From the NCBI GenBank assembly GCA_965215155.1, contig CBDCCY010000001.1:310001-374000 (forward strand): a stretch of 64,000 nucleotides of DNA. Direction: 5' to 3'. The stretch is from JAGWAJ01 sp965215155 (lineage in GTDB: Bacteria; Acidobacteriota; Vicinamibacteria; Vicinamibacterales; UBA8438). This document shows, in pieces, positions 42,721 to 51,411 of the stretch (within the stretch, counting starts at the first letter, position 1; every line of letters starts with the position of its first letter). A program made the position numbers and the translations under genes. The notes below the pieces were generated by a model. That model did no database searches and was not told the origin of the DNA. It saw only the letters and a list, made by a program, of their open reading frames with translations.

Positions 42721-45252
42721 ATGAAGAGATCCATCGGTCCGTTCCTGTGGGCTGCGGGCGTGGCCGGCGTCGCGTCGGGCCTCGTCGCGTCGGCCGTCGC
42801 GGCCACGCCGGCGGCGCAGACCGTGGAGCGAGCTCCGGCGGGACCGGCGGCGCGGGCGGTGGTGGAGCGAACGTCGGCCGCGCCGGCAGAGCTCGCAGCC
42901 CCGGCCACAACGGCCGCGGAGGCGGAGCGTGCGGCGCACCGCGCGCTGCTCGACCGCTACTGCGTCACCTGCCACAACACCGACGTGGTGACCGGCCGTG
43001 AGCGGCCGCGGTCCGCGCTGGTCAGTCAGCTTCGCGGCGTCGGCCTGACGCTGGACACGCTCGACCTCGCAGAGGTGGGGCGCCACGCACGGGAGTGGGA
43101 GAGGGTCGTCCGCAAGCTGCGCGGCGGCGTCATGCCGCCGGCCGGGCGGCCCCGGCCCGCGGCGGCCGAGCTGGACGGCTTCCTCACCTGGCTGGAGGAC
43201 GAGCTCGACCGCGCCTGGGCGGTGGCGCGCGACCCCGGCCGCACGGCGACCTTTCACCGCCTGAACCGCACGGAGTACCGCAACGCGATCCGCGACCTGC
43301 TGGCGGTGGAGATCGACGAGGTCGATTTCCTGCCCGCGGACGACGCCAGCTTCGGGTTCGACAACATCGGCGGCATCCTGCGGATGTCTCAGTCGCTGAT
43401 GGAGCGCTACCTCGCGGCGGCGCGAACCATCAGCCGCCTCGCGGTCGGCAGTCCGCCGCCGGCCGTCGCGGCCGACACCTACGAGGCGGCGCAGGACCTC
43501 CCGCAGCACGGTCGCGTCGAGCGGCTGCCGTTCGGGACCCGCGGCGGGCTCCACATCGAGCACCTGTTCCCGCGGGATGCCGACTACGACGTGCGCGTCG
43601 AGCTGACCGGGACGCGCAACCTCGCCGAGAACCACGATCTCGAGGTGACGGTCGACGGCGAGCCGGTGAAGCTGGTCACGCTCGGGCCGGCCCCGGAGGG
43701 AGCGCCGGACAACCCGTACGCGCAGGCCTCGATTGTCGACTTCCGGATGCCGGTCACCGCCGGCCCGCGGGAGGTCGGCGTCACGTTCTTCAAGAAGCCC
43801 TCGGCGCTGGTCGAGCAGGTCCGCGAGCCGTTCCCGAATCCGCGGGTGGCGGGCAACACGGGCGGCCTGGCCGGCCGGCAGCCCTTCGTCCGCAGCGTCA
43901 CGATCACCGGGCCGTACGGGACGACGAGCGTCGCGGAGACACCCTCCCGCGAACGCATCTTCACCTGCCGGCCGCTCGACGCGGCCGACGAGCCCGCCTG
44001 TGCGCGCGAGATCCTCTCCCGGCTGGCGCGCCGCGCGTTCCGGCGCCCGGTGCCGCCGGACGACGCGGAGCTCGGCGTGGTGCTCGGCTTCTTCGAGCAG
44101 GGCCGCGCCTCGGGCACGTTCGAGGACGGCGTCGAGCTGGCGCTGCGGCGGCTGCTCGTCAGCCCCGAGTTCCTCTATCGCATCGAGGCCGACCCGGAGG
44201 GCGTCGAGCCGGGCGCCCCGTACCCGGTCGGCGCCCTCGGTCTCGCGTCCCGGCTGTCGTTCTTCCTCTGGAGCAGCCTTCCGGACGAGGAGTTGCTCGC
44301 GGCGGCCGAGGACGGGCGGCTGGGCGACCCGGCGGAGCTCGAGCGGCAGGTGCGCCGGATGCTGGCGGACCCGCGCTCGGAGACGCTCACGACCAACTTC
44401 GCCGCGCAGTGGCTGCAGCTCCGCAACCTGGAGACCACGGTGCGCCCGGGCGACCCGTTCTCGGTCGCCTTCGACGAGTCGCTGCGCCAGAGCATGCTGC
44501 GCGAGACCGAGCTCTTCGTCGACAGCATCGTCCGCGACGACCGGAGGATGGCGGAGCTGCTGACGGCCGGCTACACCTTCCTGAACGAGCGGCTGGCCGA
44601 TCACTACGGCCTCCCGGGCGTCACCGGCAGCCACTTCCGCCGCGTCAGGCTGCCGGCCGCGAGCCCCCGACGCGGGATCCTCGGGCACGGCAGCATCCTG
44701 ACGCTGACCTCGCACGCGATTCGGACGTCGCCCGTCCTGCGCGGCAAGTGGATCCTCGACAACCTGCTCGGGACGCCGCCGCCCGACCCGCCGGCCAACG
44801 TCCCGGCGCTGAACGACCAGCGGACGCAGGCCAAGCGTCCGACGGTGCGCGAGCGGCTCGAGGCGCACCGGGACAACCCGGCCTGCTCGGCCTGCCACGC
44901 GATGATCGACCCGACCGGGTTCGCGCTGGAGAACTTCGACGCCATCGGGCGCTGGCGGGTCGTCGACGAGTCGTTCAACCCGATCGACCCGTCCGGCGTG
45001 CTGCCCGACGGCCGGGCCTTCGACGACGTCGCCGGCATGCGCGCGGCGCTGGTCGCCGACCCCGAGCAGTTCGTCACCACCGTGACCGAGAAGCTGATGA
45101 CCTACGCCCTCGGCCGCGGGCTCGACTACTACGACATGCCCTCGCTCCGCCGCATCGTGCGCGGCGCGGCGGCGGACGGCTACCGCTTCCAGAGCGTCGT
45201 TCTCGGCATCGTCACGTCTGACCCGTTCCTGATGAGGAGATCGCAGTCATGA
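42721..45252 (+). CDS. Exported DUF1592/DUF1588-type c-cytochrome, copy 1
   Basis: The 843-aa protein has a signal segment (GVASGLVASAVAATPAAQ) and a Planctomycete-type heme site YCVTCHN (CxxCH), then domains in the usual order DUF1587 (FHRLNRTEYRNAIRDLLAVE), DUF1595 (LARRAFRRPVPPDDAELGVV), DUF1592 (ASRLSFFLWSSLPDEELLAA), DUF1588 (RRGILGHGSILTLTSHAIRT ... CSACHAMIDPTGFALENFD) and DUF1585 (TEKLMTYALGRGLDYYDMP). The CSACH in DUF1588 is a second heme-like site. The family is exported and probably redox active, but no substrate is known. It is coupled to a DUF1552 gene by an ATGA overlap. Confidence 0.92.
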   Translation: MKRSIGPFLWAAGVAGVASGLVASAVAATPAAQTVERAPAGPAARAVVERTSAAPAELAAPATTAAEAERAAHRALLDRYCVTCHNTDVVTGRERPRSALVSQLRGVGLTLDTLDLAEVGRHAREWERVVRKLRGGVMPPAGRPRPAAAELDGFLTWLEDELDRAWAVARDPGRTATFHRLNRTEYRNAIRDLLAVEIDEVDFLPADDASFGFDNIGGILRMSQSLMERYLAAARTISRLAVGSPPPAVAADTYEAAQDLPQHGRVERLPFGTRGGLHIEHLFPRDADYDVRVELTGTRNLAENHDLEVTVDGEPVKLVTLGPAPEGAPDNPYAQASIVDFRMPVTAGPREVGVTFFKKPSALVEQVREPFPNPRVAGNTGGLAGRQPFVRSVTITGPYGTTSVAETPSRERIFTCRPLDAADEPACAREILSRLARRAFRRPVPPDDAELGVVLGFFEQGRASGTFEDGVELALRRLLVSPEFLYRIEADPEGVEPGAPYPVGALGLASRLSFFLWSSLPDEELLAAAEDGRLGDPAELERQVRRMLADPRSETLTTNFAAQWLQLRNLETTVRPGDPFSVAFDESLRQSMLRETELFVDSIVRDDRRMAELLTAGYTFLNERLADHYGLPGVTGSHFRRVRLPAASPRRGILGHGSILTLTSHAIRTSPVLRGKWILDNLLGTPPPDPPANVPALNDQRTQAKRPTVRERLEAHRDNPACSACHAMIDPTGFALENFDAIGRWRVVDESFNPIDPSGVLPDGRAFDDVAGMRAALVADPEQFVTTVTEKLMTYALGRGLDYYDMPSLRRIVRGAAADGYRFQSVVLGIVTSDPFLMRRSQS

Positions 45253-46592
45253 TCGTCACCCACAAGTCGCTGTCTCGCCGGACCGTGCTGCGTGGCCTCG
45301 GCGCAACGGTCGCCCTGCCGCTGCTCGACGCCATGGTCCCGGCCCTGTCGGCCGCGGCCCGGTCGGTGACGGCGCCGGTGCCGCGACTGGCGTTCTTCTA
45401 CATCCCGAACGGGATCCTGCCCCGCGTCTTCCATCCCGAGGGCACGGGTGGGTCGGACTTCGCGCTGTCGCCCGTGCTGAGCCCTCTGGCCGCACACCGG
45501 GACCGGATGACGGTCGTGACCGGCCTCAGCAACTCGGGCGTCGTGAGCCCCAACGAGGGCGGCGGCGTCCACACGCGCGCGCACGGCGGGTGGCTGAACG
45601 GCATCCTCCCGAAGCGGACGGAGGGGGCGGACATCCGGGCCGGGAAGACGATCGACCAGTACGCCGCCGACAGGCTGGGCGCCGAGACCGCGCTCCGCTC
45701 GCTGGAGCTCACCACGGAGTCGAACTACCAGGTCGGCAACTGCGAGAACGGCTACAGTTGCGCCTACCGAAACTCCACGTCCTGGCTCACGCCGTCCACC
45801 CCGCTCCCGCACGAGCGCGATCCGCGCGTCGTCTTCCAGCGGCTCTTCGGCGACGGCGGCAGCGTCGAGGCGCGGCTGGCGCAGATGAAGACCGACCGCA
45901 GCATCCTCGACTCCGTGACCGACTCCATTCACCGGCTCGAGCGGCGCGTCGGCGTCCAGGACCGCGCGACGGTGGACGAGTACCTGCAGTCGATCCGCGC
46001 CATCGAGCGCCGTATCCAGCGGACGGAGGAGACCAACACGACCACGCCGCTGCCGCAGGTGGACCAGCCGGCCGGCGTCCCCGACGACTACGAGCAGCAC
46101 GTCGGACTGCTGCAGGACATGCTGGTGCTGGCGTTCCAGGCCGACATCACGCGCGTGAGCTGCATGCAGATGGCGCGCGAGACGAGCGGGCGCACCTACC
46201 CGAACATCGGCGTGCCGGAGGCGCACCACACCGTCTCGCACCACCAGCAGGACCCGCACAACATCGCCCAGTACACGAAGATCAGCCAGTACCAGATGCA
46301 GCTCTTCGCCAAACTGGTCGACAAGATGCGCGCCACGCCGGACGGCGACGGGACGCTGCTCGACCACAGCATCCTGCTGCACGGAGCGGGCATGGGCGAC
46401 GGCGACCAGCACACGCCGTACAACCTCCCGATCACGCTGCTGGGCGGCGGCTGCGGCCAGCTCGCGGGCAACCGCCATCTCGTCTACGAGATGCACACGC
46501 CGTTCATGAACCTCGGCCTGACCCTGCTCGAGAAGGTCGGCGTCAAGGTCGACCGCATCTCCGACAGCACGGGACCGCTGACGGGGGTGTAG
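45249..46592 (+). CDS. Tat-exported DUF1552 protein, copy 1
   Basis: The 447-aa protein has a twin-arginine signal (SLSRRTVLRGLGATVALPLL) and then the DUF1552 core: RLAFFYIPNGILPRVFHP, GGSGVHT-like GGGVHTRAHGGWL, GYSCAYRNSTSWL, and DHSILLHGAGMGDGDQHTPY. DUF1552 is related to DUF1501/sulfatase-like folds and is nearly always encoded behind a DUF1592 cytochrome. Tat export suggests folding with a cofactor or metal in the cytoplasm before secretion. The start overlaps the DUF1592 stop (ATGA), so the two products are probably made in equal amounts and work together. Confidence 0.92.
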   Translation: MIVTHKSLSRRTVLRGLGATVALPLLDAMVPALSAAARSVTAPVPRLAFFYIPNGILPRVFHPEGTGGSDFALSPVLSPLAAHRDRMTVVTGLSNSGVVSPNEGGGVHTRAHGGWLNGILPKRTEGADIRAGKTIDQYAADRLGAETALRSLELTTESNYQVGNCENGYSCAYRNSTSWLTPSTPLPHERDPRVVFQRLFGDGGSVEARLAQMKTDRSILDSVTDSIHRLERRVGVQDRATVDEYLQSIRAIERRIQRTEETNTTTPLPQVDQPAGVPDDYEQHVGLLQDMLVLAFQADITRVSCMQMARETSGRTYPNIGVPEAHHTVSHHQQDPHNIAQYTKISQYQMQLFAKLVDKMRATPDGDGTLLDHSILLHGAGMGDGDQHTPYNLPITLLGGGCGQLAGNRHLVYEMHTPFMNLGLTLLEKVGVKVDRISDSTGPLTGV

Positions 46593-46849
46593 CCGGGGCG
46601 GGCGCGTTCGGGAGGCTTCGCTCGATGGCCTCCGCCGCGCCCCGCAGTCCCTTCGCGCCGGGCCCGGGCAGCCCCCGCCGGTACTGGCGGGCCGCGATAC
46701 CGAGCGCCGCCGGCTGCGGGAGATCGTCGATGACTTCCGCGCCCGGCGCGAGGCGCGTCTTGCGGAATCAACGGGGACCCCGGTCCGAGCGCTCCCACTG
46801 GCGCCCGCGGAGCAGACGGACCACCGAGGCTGGGACGTCGGGCGGCGGA
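46593..46849. other. Intergenic region with a possible gene fragment
   Basis: The 257 bases between two converging genes hold no clear gene. One plus-strand frame reads VLAGRDTERRRLREIVDDF and on to DVGRRIRP, helical and coding-like, but has no start codon and no recognised family. It may be a decayed small gene. Confidence 0.25.
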
Positions 46850-48492
46850 TCAGGCCGGTTCCACGTCGAACGCCGTGAGGTCGCGCTCCTCGACGCCGAT
46901 CAGGTAGACCGAGCGGTTCGGGGCGCGGTACTTGTCCGCGTAGCGGCGCGTCTTCAACTGCGCGAGCGCCGCGCGGCCCGCGGGTGTGACGCCGAGCGTC
47001 GCGGGAGCGCCTCCACCCGCGCTCCCCGGCCGTGTTCCCCGCGCCGCTCGTCCGGTCACCTTGAACTCGAAGACGCAGGCCCGGTCGCCCAGGACCGCGG
47101 CCATGTCCAGCCGCCCGCGGCTGGTGGCATCCTCGACCACGACGCCGTCCATCGACGCCTGGAACCAGGCGTAGAAGACGCTCGACCAGTAGCCCCCGTA
47201 GCGGGCGATGTTGTTCCGCCGGTGCCCGTCGTGCGGGATGCCAGCCAGAAACGCCCGGAACAGCGCCTCCAGGCCGGTCCAGTCCCCGGTCGCCAGGAGG
47301 CGGCGGAGGGCGACGCCGCTGCCCGCCGACCGCCAGCGAGGCGCCAAGGCGTCGAGCAGGCCGCGGTTCAGGCCGCGCCGCACCTCCCGGTTCGGATAGC
47401 CCAGGCGGTACTGCACATATCCGTCCAGCTCCTCCTCGGCGGCGATCGTCAGGTAGCCCGTCTGGAAGAGCAGCGCCTCCGTCCCCGTCGCGGCGACGTC
47501 GAACGCGGACAGCAGGTCGTCATCCGCACGCAACTCCTCGAGGTCGGGAGCGGAGACGCCGCGGTCGATCAGCGTGTCGGCGAGGAAGCGCGGGGTGGCC
47601 GTCTCGAACCAGTGGGCCTTGAACTCGCGGCTCCGGAACAGGTGCAGGATGGCCCAGGGGTTGTAGACGTTCTCGGCGCCGCGCCAGTTGTACCCGTTGT
47701 ACCAGGCGCGGATGTGTTCGCGGTCGAGGCCGGGGAGCTCGGGTGCGAAGACGGCGTCGAGGTCGGCCTCCGTGTACCCGCAAACGGCGGCGTAGCGCGG
47801 GTCCAGGGTCAGGTCGGTAAGAAGTCGAGGTCCGAGAACAGGCTGACCTTGGAGAACCTGCTGACGCCGGTGAGGAAGGTCCGCTCGACGTGAGCGTCGC
47901 AGTCCTTGAGCGTGCCGTACAGCCCGCGCAGGTCGTCGCGGTTGGCGGTCGCCTGCGCGTTGCCGTCGTGGGGCACGCCCTCCGGTACTCCTGCCGGGGG
48001 TCTTGGGTCGTCCCGTGCGTCCAGGATCGGCTTGTCGTACTCGTCAACCAGAACGACAACGCGCTCCCCGGTCCGGTCGTGCAGCCTCTCGATCAACCGA
48101 CGGAAGCGGACTGCCGTGCTTCCTCCACCGGCATCGACGCCGGCTCGCCGCGCGAGGTCCTCGATCTGTGCCCGCGCATTCTCGAGGAGGGCGCCGGGGC
48201 GCTTGAAGTTGCCGCCGGCGAAGCTCAGTCGCACCACGGCCCGCCGCTTCGACCAGTCCCAGGCGTCGTGGACCTCGAGACCGCGGAACAGGGGTTCGCT
48301 GCCCTCGTACAGCTCCTTGAGGGTGTCCACGAACAGGCTCTTGCCGAAGCGGCGCGGGCGCGAGAGGAAGTAGTGCTTGCCGCCGCCCTCCGCGATCCGG
48401 CGGGCGTACGGGGTCTTGTCGACGTAGTAGTAGCCTTCCTCGCGGATTTGGCGGAGATTCTGGATGCCGGTGGGAAGCCTGCGCTTCTTCAC
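46850..48492 (-). pseudogene. AAA-ATPase-like/PDDEXK_9 protein split by a one-base deletion
   Basis: From GTG 48492 the gene encodes the AAA-ATPase_like N terminus (LPTGIQNLRQIREEGYYYVD, SRPRRFGKSLFVDTL as Walker A, VVVLVDEYDKPILD as Walker B) to KVSLFSDLDFLPT and a stop. The next frame continues DLTLDPRYAAVCGYTEADLD, HIRAWYNGYNWRGAENVYNP, and the C-terminal nuclease motif RGRLDMAAVLGDRACVFEFK, ending at 46850. Adding one base near 47814 restores about 547 codons, a normal length. Such proteins are abundant in Bacteroidetes and symbionts; their role is unsettled. Both halves are well preserved, so the break is recent or an assembly error. Confidence 0.82.
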
Positions 48493-48498
48493 GCAGGC

Positions 48499-48504
48499 AT
48501 TCTA
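48499..48504 (-). promoter_or_regulatory. -10 box (TAGAAT) placed for a leaderless GTG start
   Basis: On the minus strand TAGAAT is followed by six bases and then GTG 48492 of the AAA-nuclease gene. No Shine-Dalgarno sequence is present. Confidence 0.5.
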
Positions 48505-48649
48505 TGCGTGTCCGGCTCCGCGCATGGGAGGCGGGCGGGAACGCGAACGGAGCCGTCGTTCAGCGTGCTAGGATGGCCCGACAACGAAAGAAGAATCGCG
48601 TCGGCCTTCGCGGTGAAGCTGCGTCGACGCTCAGGGCGAGGTGCTCATC

Positions 48650-50302
48650 ATGCTTGTCACTGTCATGAGGCCGTATGTGCTCGCGTCGACGGTGGCCGCG
48701 ATCGCGTTCACGGCGGGTCTGGGCGTCACGGCGGCGGCCGAGGCCGGCGCGCGGCGGGACGCGCCGCTCGTCGCTGCCGTAAAGGCGGCCGACGTCGATA
48801 CCGTGCGCACGCTGGTCGGCGACCGGGCCGTCGACGTGAACCAGGCGGAGCCGGACGGCGCGACGGCGCTCCACTGGGCCGTGCATCGCAACGAGGCCGA
48901 GCTGGTCGACCTGCTGATCGCGGCCGGCGCCGACGTCTCGGCCGCCAACCGGTACGGCGTGCAGCCGATCTCGCTCGCGGCCGAGAACGGGAACGCCGGC
49001 ATTCTCGCGGCGCTCCTCGACGCCGGGGCAGACCCGAACGCCGCGTTGCCGGAGGGCGAGACGGCGCTGATGACCGCGGGCCGCACCGGCGACGCGGCAT
49101 CGATTCGGGCCCTGCTCGTGCGGGGCGCCGATCCCAACGCCCGCGACCGTTTCCGCGGCCAGACCGCGCTGATGTGGGCGGCCTCCCGGAACAACGCGGA
49201 CGCCGTGCACGCCCTGGCCGAGCTGGGGGCCGATCTGCACGCGCGGACGGAGTCCGCGACGCGTCCGCCGAACGGGAACCGGCTGTTCTACGCGCCGCCG
49301 CCCACCGGGTTCACGGCCCTGACGTTCGCGGCGCGCGGCGGGCACATCGACGCGATGCGGGTGCTGCTGGCGGCCGGTGCCGACATCAACGACACGCTGT
49401 CCGACGGCCAGAGCGCGCTGGTGGTCGCCGTGGCCAACGCCAACTGGGAGCTCGCCGACTACATGCTCGACCGCGGGGCCGACCCGAATCTGGCCGGCGC
49501 CGGCTGGAACGCGCTGCACCAGCTCCTGCGCACCCGTCGGATGAACACCGGCTTCGGCTTCCCGGCGCCGATCCCGAGCGGCAGCGTCGACAGCATCGAC
49601 GTCCTGCGGAAGATGATCGAGCTCGGCGGCGACGTCGACGCACGGATGACGACCAACGGGATGAAGGACGGGCAGCGCAACCGCCTGAACCGGCTCGGGG
49701 CCACGCCGTTCTTCCTGGCCGCCAAGGTGACCGACACCGAGGCGATGCGCGTGCTGGTCGAGGCGGGCGCCGACACCGTCACCCCCAGCGCCGACGGCAC
49801 GACCCCGCTGATGGTCGCGGCGGGGCTTGCCATCTGGAACCCCGGCGAGGACGGCGGCTCGCTGCCCGGGCAGGAGGACGAAGTGCTCGAGGCGGTGCGG
49901 ATGTGCGTCGAGCTCGGCAACGACGTCCACGCCGTCAACTACCGGGGCGAGACGGCGCTGCACGGCGCCGCTTTCCGCGGCGCCAACAACGTCGTCGAGT
50001 ACCTCGTCGAGCAGGGCGCCGACCTCGACGCCCGGACCGACCTGGGCTACTCGCCGCTGGCCATCGCCGACGGCTTCAGCTACTCGGACTTCTACAAGGC
50101 CCAGAAGCACACCGCGAGTCTGCTGCGCGAGCTGATGGAGGCCCGCGGCATCCCGACCGACGGCGAGGGCCATGCCGTCCCGGGCAGCGTCTGCTTCGAC
50201 TGCCTGCAGACCCGCGGCGACCAGATCCGCGAGCGGGTCGAGTGGGAGGCGGAGCTCGAGGCCGAGTTCAACGCGCGGCTCGCCGCCGAACGGGAGCAGT
50301 AG
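48650..50302 (+). CDS. Secreted ankyrin-repeat protein, module copy 1
   Basis: The 550-aa protein has a signal peptide (LASTVAAIAFTAGLGVTAAAEA) and about ten ankyrin repeats, such as DGATALHWAVHRNEAELVDL, GETALMTAGRTGDAASIRAL, GFTALTFAARGGHIDAMRVL and GETALHGAAFRGANNVVEYL. The C terminus has CFDCLQ, a lone cysteine pair, and a charged helix. Ankyrin repeats bind proteins. Exported ankyrin proteins recur next to DUF1592-DUF1552 pairs, as here and at 61517. ATG 48650 has gagg eight bases upstream; a TAGGAT box lies at 48569-48574. Confidence 0.9.
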   Translation: MLVTVMRPYVLASTVAAIAFTAGLGVTAAAEAGARRDAPLVAAVKAADVDTVRTLVGDRAVDVNQAEPDGATALHWAVHRNEAELVDLLIAAGADVSAANRYGVQPISLAAENGNAGILAALLDAGADPNAALPEGETALMTAGRTGDAASIRALLVRGADPNARDRFRGQTALMWAASRNNADAVHALAELGADLHARTESATRPPNGNRLFYAPPPTGFTALTFAARGGHIDAMRVLLAAGADINDTLSDGQSALVVAVANANWELADYMLDRGADPNLAGAGWNALHQLLRTRRMNTGFGFPAPIPSGSVDSIDVLRKMIELGGDVDARMTTNGMKDGQRNRLNRLGATPFFLAAKVTDTEAMRVLVEAGADTVTPSADGTTPLMVAAGLAIWNPGEDGGSLPGQEDEVLEAVRMCVELGNDVHAVNYRGETALHGAAFRGANNVVEYLVEQGADLDARTDLGYSPLAIADGFSYSDFYKAQKHTASLLRELMEARGIPTDGEGHAVPGSVCFDCLQTRGDQIRERVEWEAELEAEFNARLAAEREQ

Positions 50303-50323
50303 CGCGGCAGCGGCTGCCGCGGG

Positions 50324-50803
50324 TCAGCGCTCGCGTTCGTCGCGCAACATCTCCAGCTCGGCGATCGCCTCGAGGTCCTTGACGCGCCCGGCCGACCGCT
50401 TGAGGTGAATCAGTCGCTCGAGGGTCACGCAGCGGCACGTGACGCCGAACGCCGTCACCTCCTCGGAATCCGGTCGGAGCAGCTCGTAGGTGCCGCCGCC
50501 GGCGATCTCGCCGAGCAGATCGATGGGGCCGAGCCTCGTCGCCAGCGTGAAGTTGAGCCCGCGGTCGAGTGTTTCGGCGTCCCACCGGAACGGGAGGCCC
50601 CGGGGAGCCCCGCGGAGGCGCGGGGCGTGAGGCGCGAGCGCGTCCGCGAGCCGCGACAGGTTGTCGGGCGTGCGCCGGTAGACGACGTCGACGTCCAGCG
50701 TCAACCGGGCCGAGCCGTGAACCGTGGCGGCGGCTCCCCCGACCAGGATGTACTCGACGTCGTGGTCGCCGAGGGTTCGCAGGAGGGTGGCGAAGTCGGT
50801 CAC
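50324..50803 (-). CDS. Nucleotidyltransferase-fold protein (AbiEii/DUF6036-like)
   Basis: The 159-aa protein shows the polymerase-beta-like nucleotidyltransferase start: LGDHDVEYILVGGAAATVHG followed by LTLDVDVVYRRTPDNL with the D-x-D motif. The C-terminal helix CVTLERLIHLKRSAGRVKDL is typical. Translation starts at GTG 50803, overlapping the stop of the small upstream gene (GTGA). Such pairs behave like toxin-antitoxin modules, with the transferase as the effector, but this pair is not characterised. Confidence 0.8.
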   Translation of the reverse strand: MTDFATLLRTLGDHDVEYILVGGAAATVHGSARLTLDVDVVYRRTPDNLSRLADALAPHAPRLRGAPRGLPFRWDAETLDRGLNFTLATRLGPIDLLGEIAGGGTYELLRPDSEEVTAFGVTCRCVTLERLIHLKRSAGRVKDLEAIAELEMLRDERER

Positions 50804-50985
50804 GGACGGCGGCGCGCGACGCGCCCGGCTCTCCGCAACTCGTCGGCGAAGCGTTGAAGCTCCATCAACTGCCGCAGCCGGTCCTCGACGCTCAGCTTCA
50901 GGTTCTCCCGCAGCAGCGTTCGATCGACACCCGCCTTGTACGCCTCGATGACCGGGTCGAGGGGCGGCGCCGGGATGCGGTCCAC
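50800..50985 (-). CDS. Small helical protein paired with the nucleotidyltransferase
   Basis: The 61-aa product reads MDRIPAPPLDPVIEAYKAGV, then DRTLLRENLKLSVEDRLRQL and MELQRFADELRRAGR, almost entirely helical and charged. This kind of small protein is often seen directly before nucleotidyltransferase genes. It probably acts as the antitoxin or a regulator. GTG 50985 is preceded at six bases by TAGACT, so the operon is likely leaderless. Confidence 0.7.
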   Translation of the reverse strand: MDRIPAPPLDPVIEAYKAGVDRTLLRENLKLSVEDRLRQLMELQRFADELRRAGRVARRRP

Positions 50986-50991
50986 ACAACG

Positions 50992-50997
50992 AGTCTA
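50992..50997 (-). promoter_or_regulatory. -10 box (TAGACT) placed for a leaderless GTG start
   Basis: Minus-strand tatagact ends six bases before GTG 50985. The region from here to 51178 has no firm gene; a 39-codon minus-strand frame (51023-51142, MPFGAAARSVAMSVWRRYP) may be a fragment. Confidence 0.45.
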
Positions 50998-51199
50998 TAC
51001 CCCCGCCGAGCATGCCGGCGACTCACCTGCCGGCCGCTTCATCTGCCAGCCGGCGCAGTCCGGCCACGCGGATGCGATCCGCCAGCGGATAGCGCCGCCA
51101 AACGCTCATGGCCACGCTTCGCGCAGCCGCCCCGAAGGGCATGAAATTGCGTCCCGGGGGCAAGCCGCTACGGTTTGCGCCAGTGGTACAGAATGGCGG

Positions 51200-51411
51200 C
51201 GGAGGCGGGACCGTGGTCGTCGTGGCTAGTGGCGGGTGTTGATCCCCGACGCCAAACTGACCCGGCCGGTTCGGCTATCGAGCCCCGAATTGTGCCCGGC
51301 CATCGAGCCGTGGACGCGCGGCAAAACGCACCGTGCCCGAGCAGGGCACGAGTTCTCTGTCCGACCGGCCTGCCCCGCCTCCGCCTACCCCCCCTCACAG
51401 GAGGCGACCCG
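51200..51411 (+). ncRNA. Candidate IS110 bridge RNA region
   Basis: IS110-group elements encode a bridge RNA between the left end and the recombinase gene. This leader has three local dyads: ggctatcgagcc (51273-51284), ggccatcgagcc (51298-51309) and the perfect hairpin gtgcccgagcagggcac (51333-51349). The first two are near-copies of each other, 25 bases apart. Size and position fit a bridge RNA; the exact boundaries and loops need comparison with other copies. Confidence 0.4.

Noticed and set aside
42274..44898. Long minus-strand open frame (874 codons)
   Set aside because: Most of it mirrors the DUF1592 gene. Only its ATPase-like N terminus in another stretch (42330-42482) looked real, and that was listed as a remnant.
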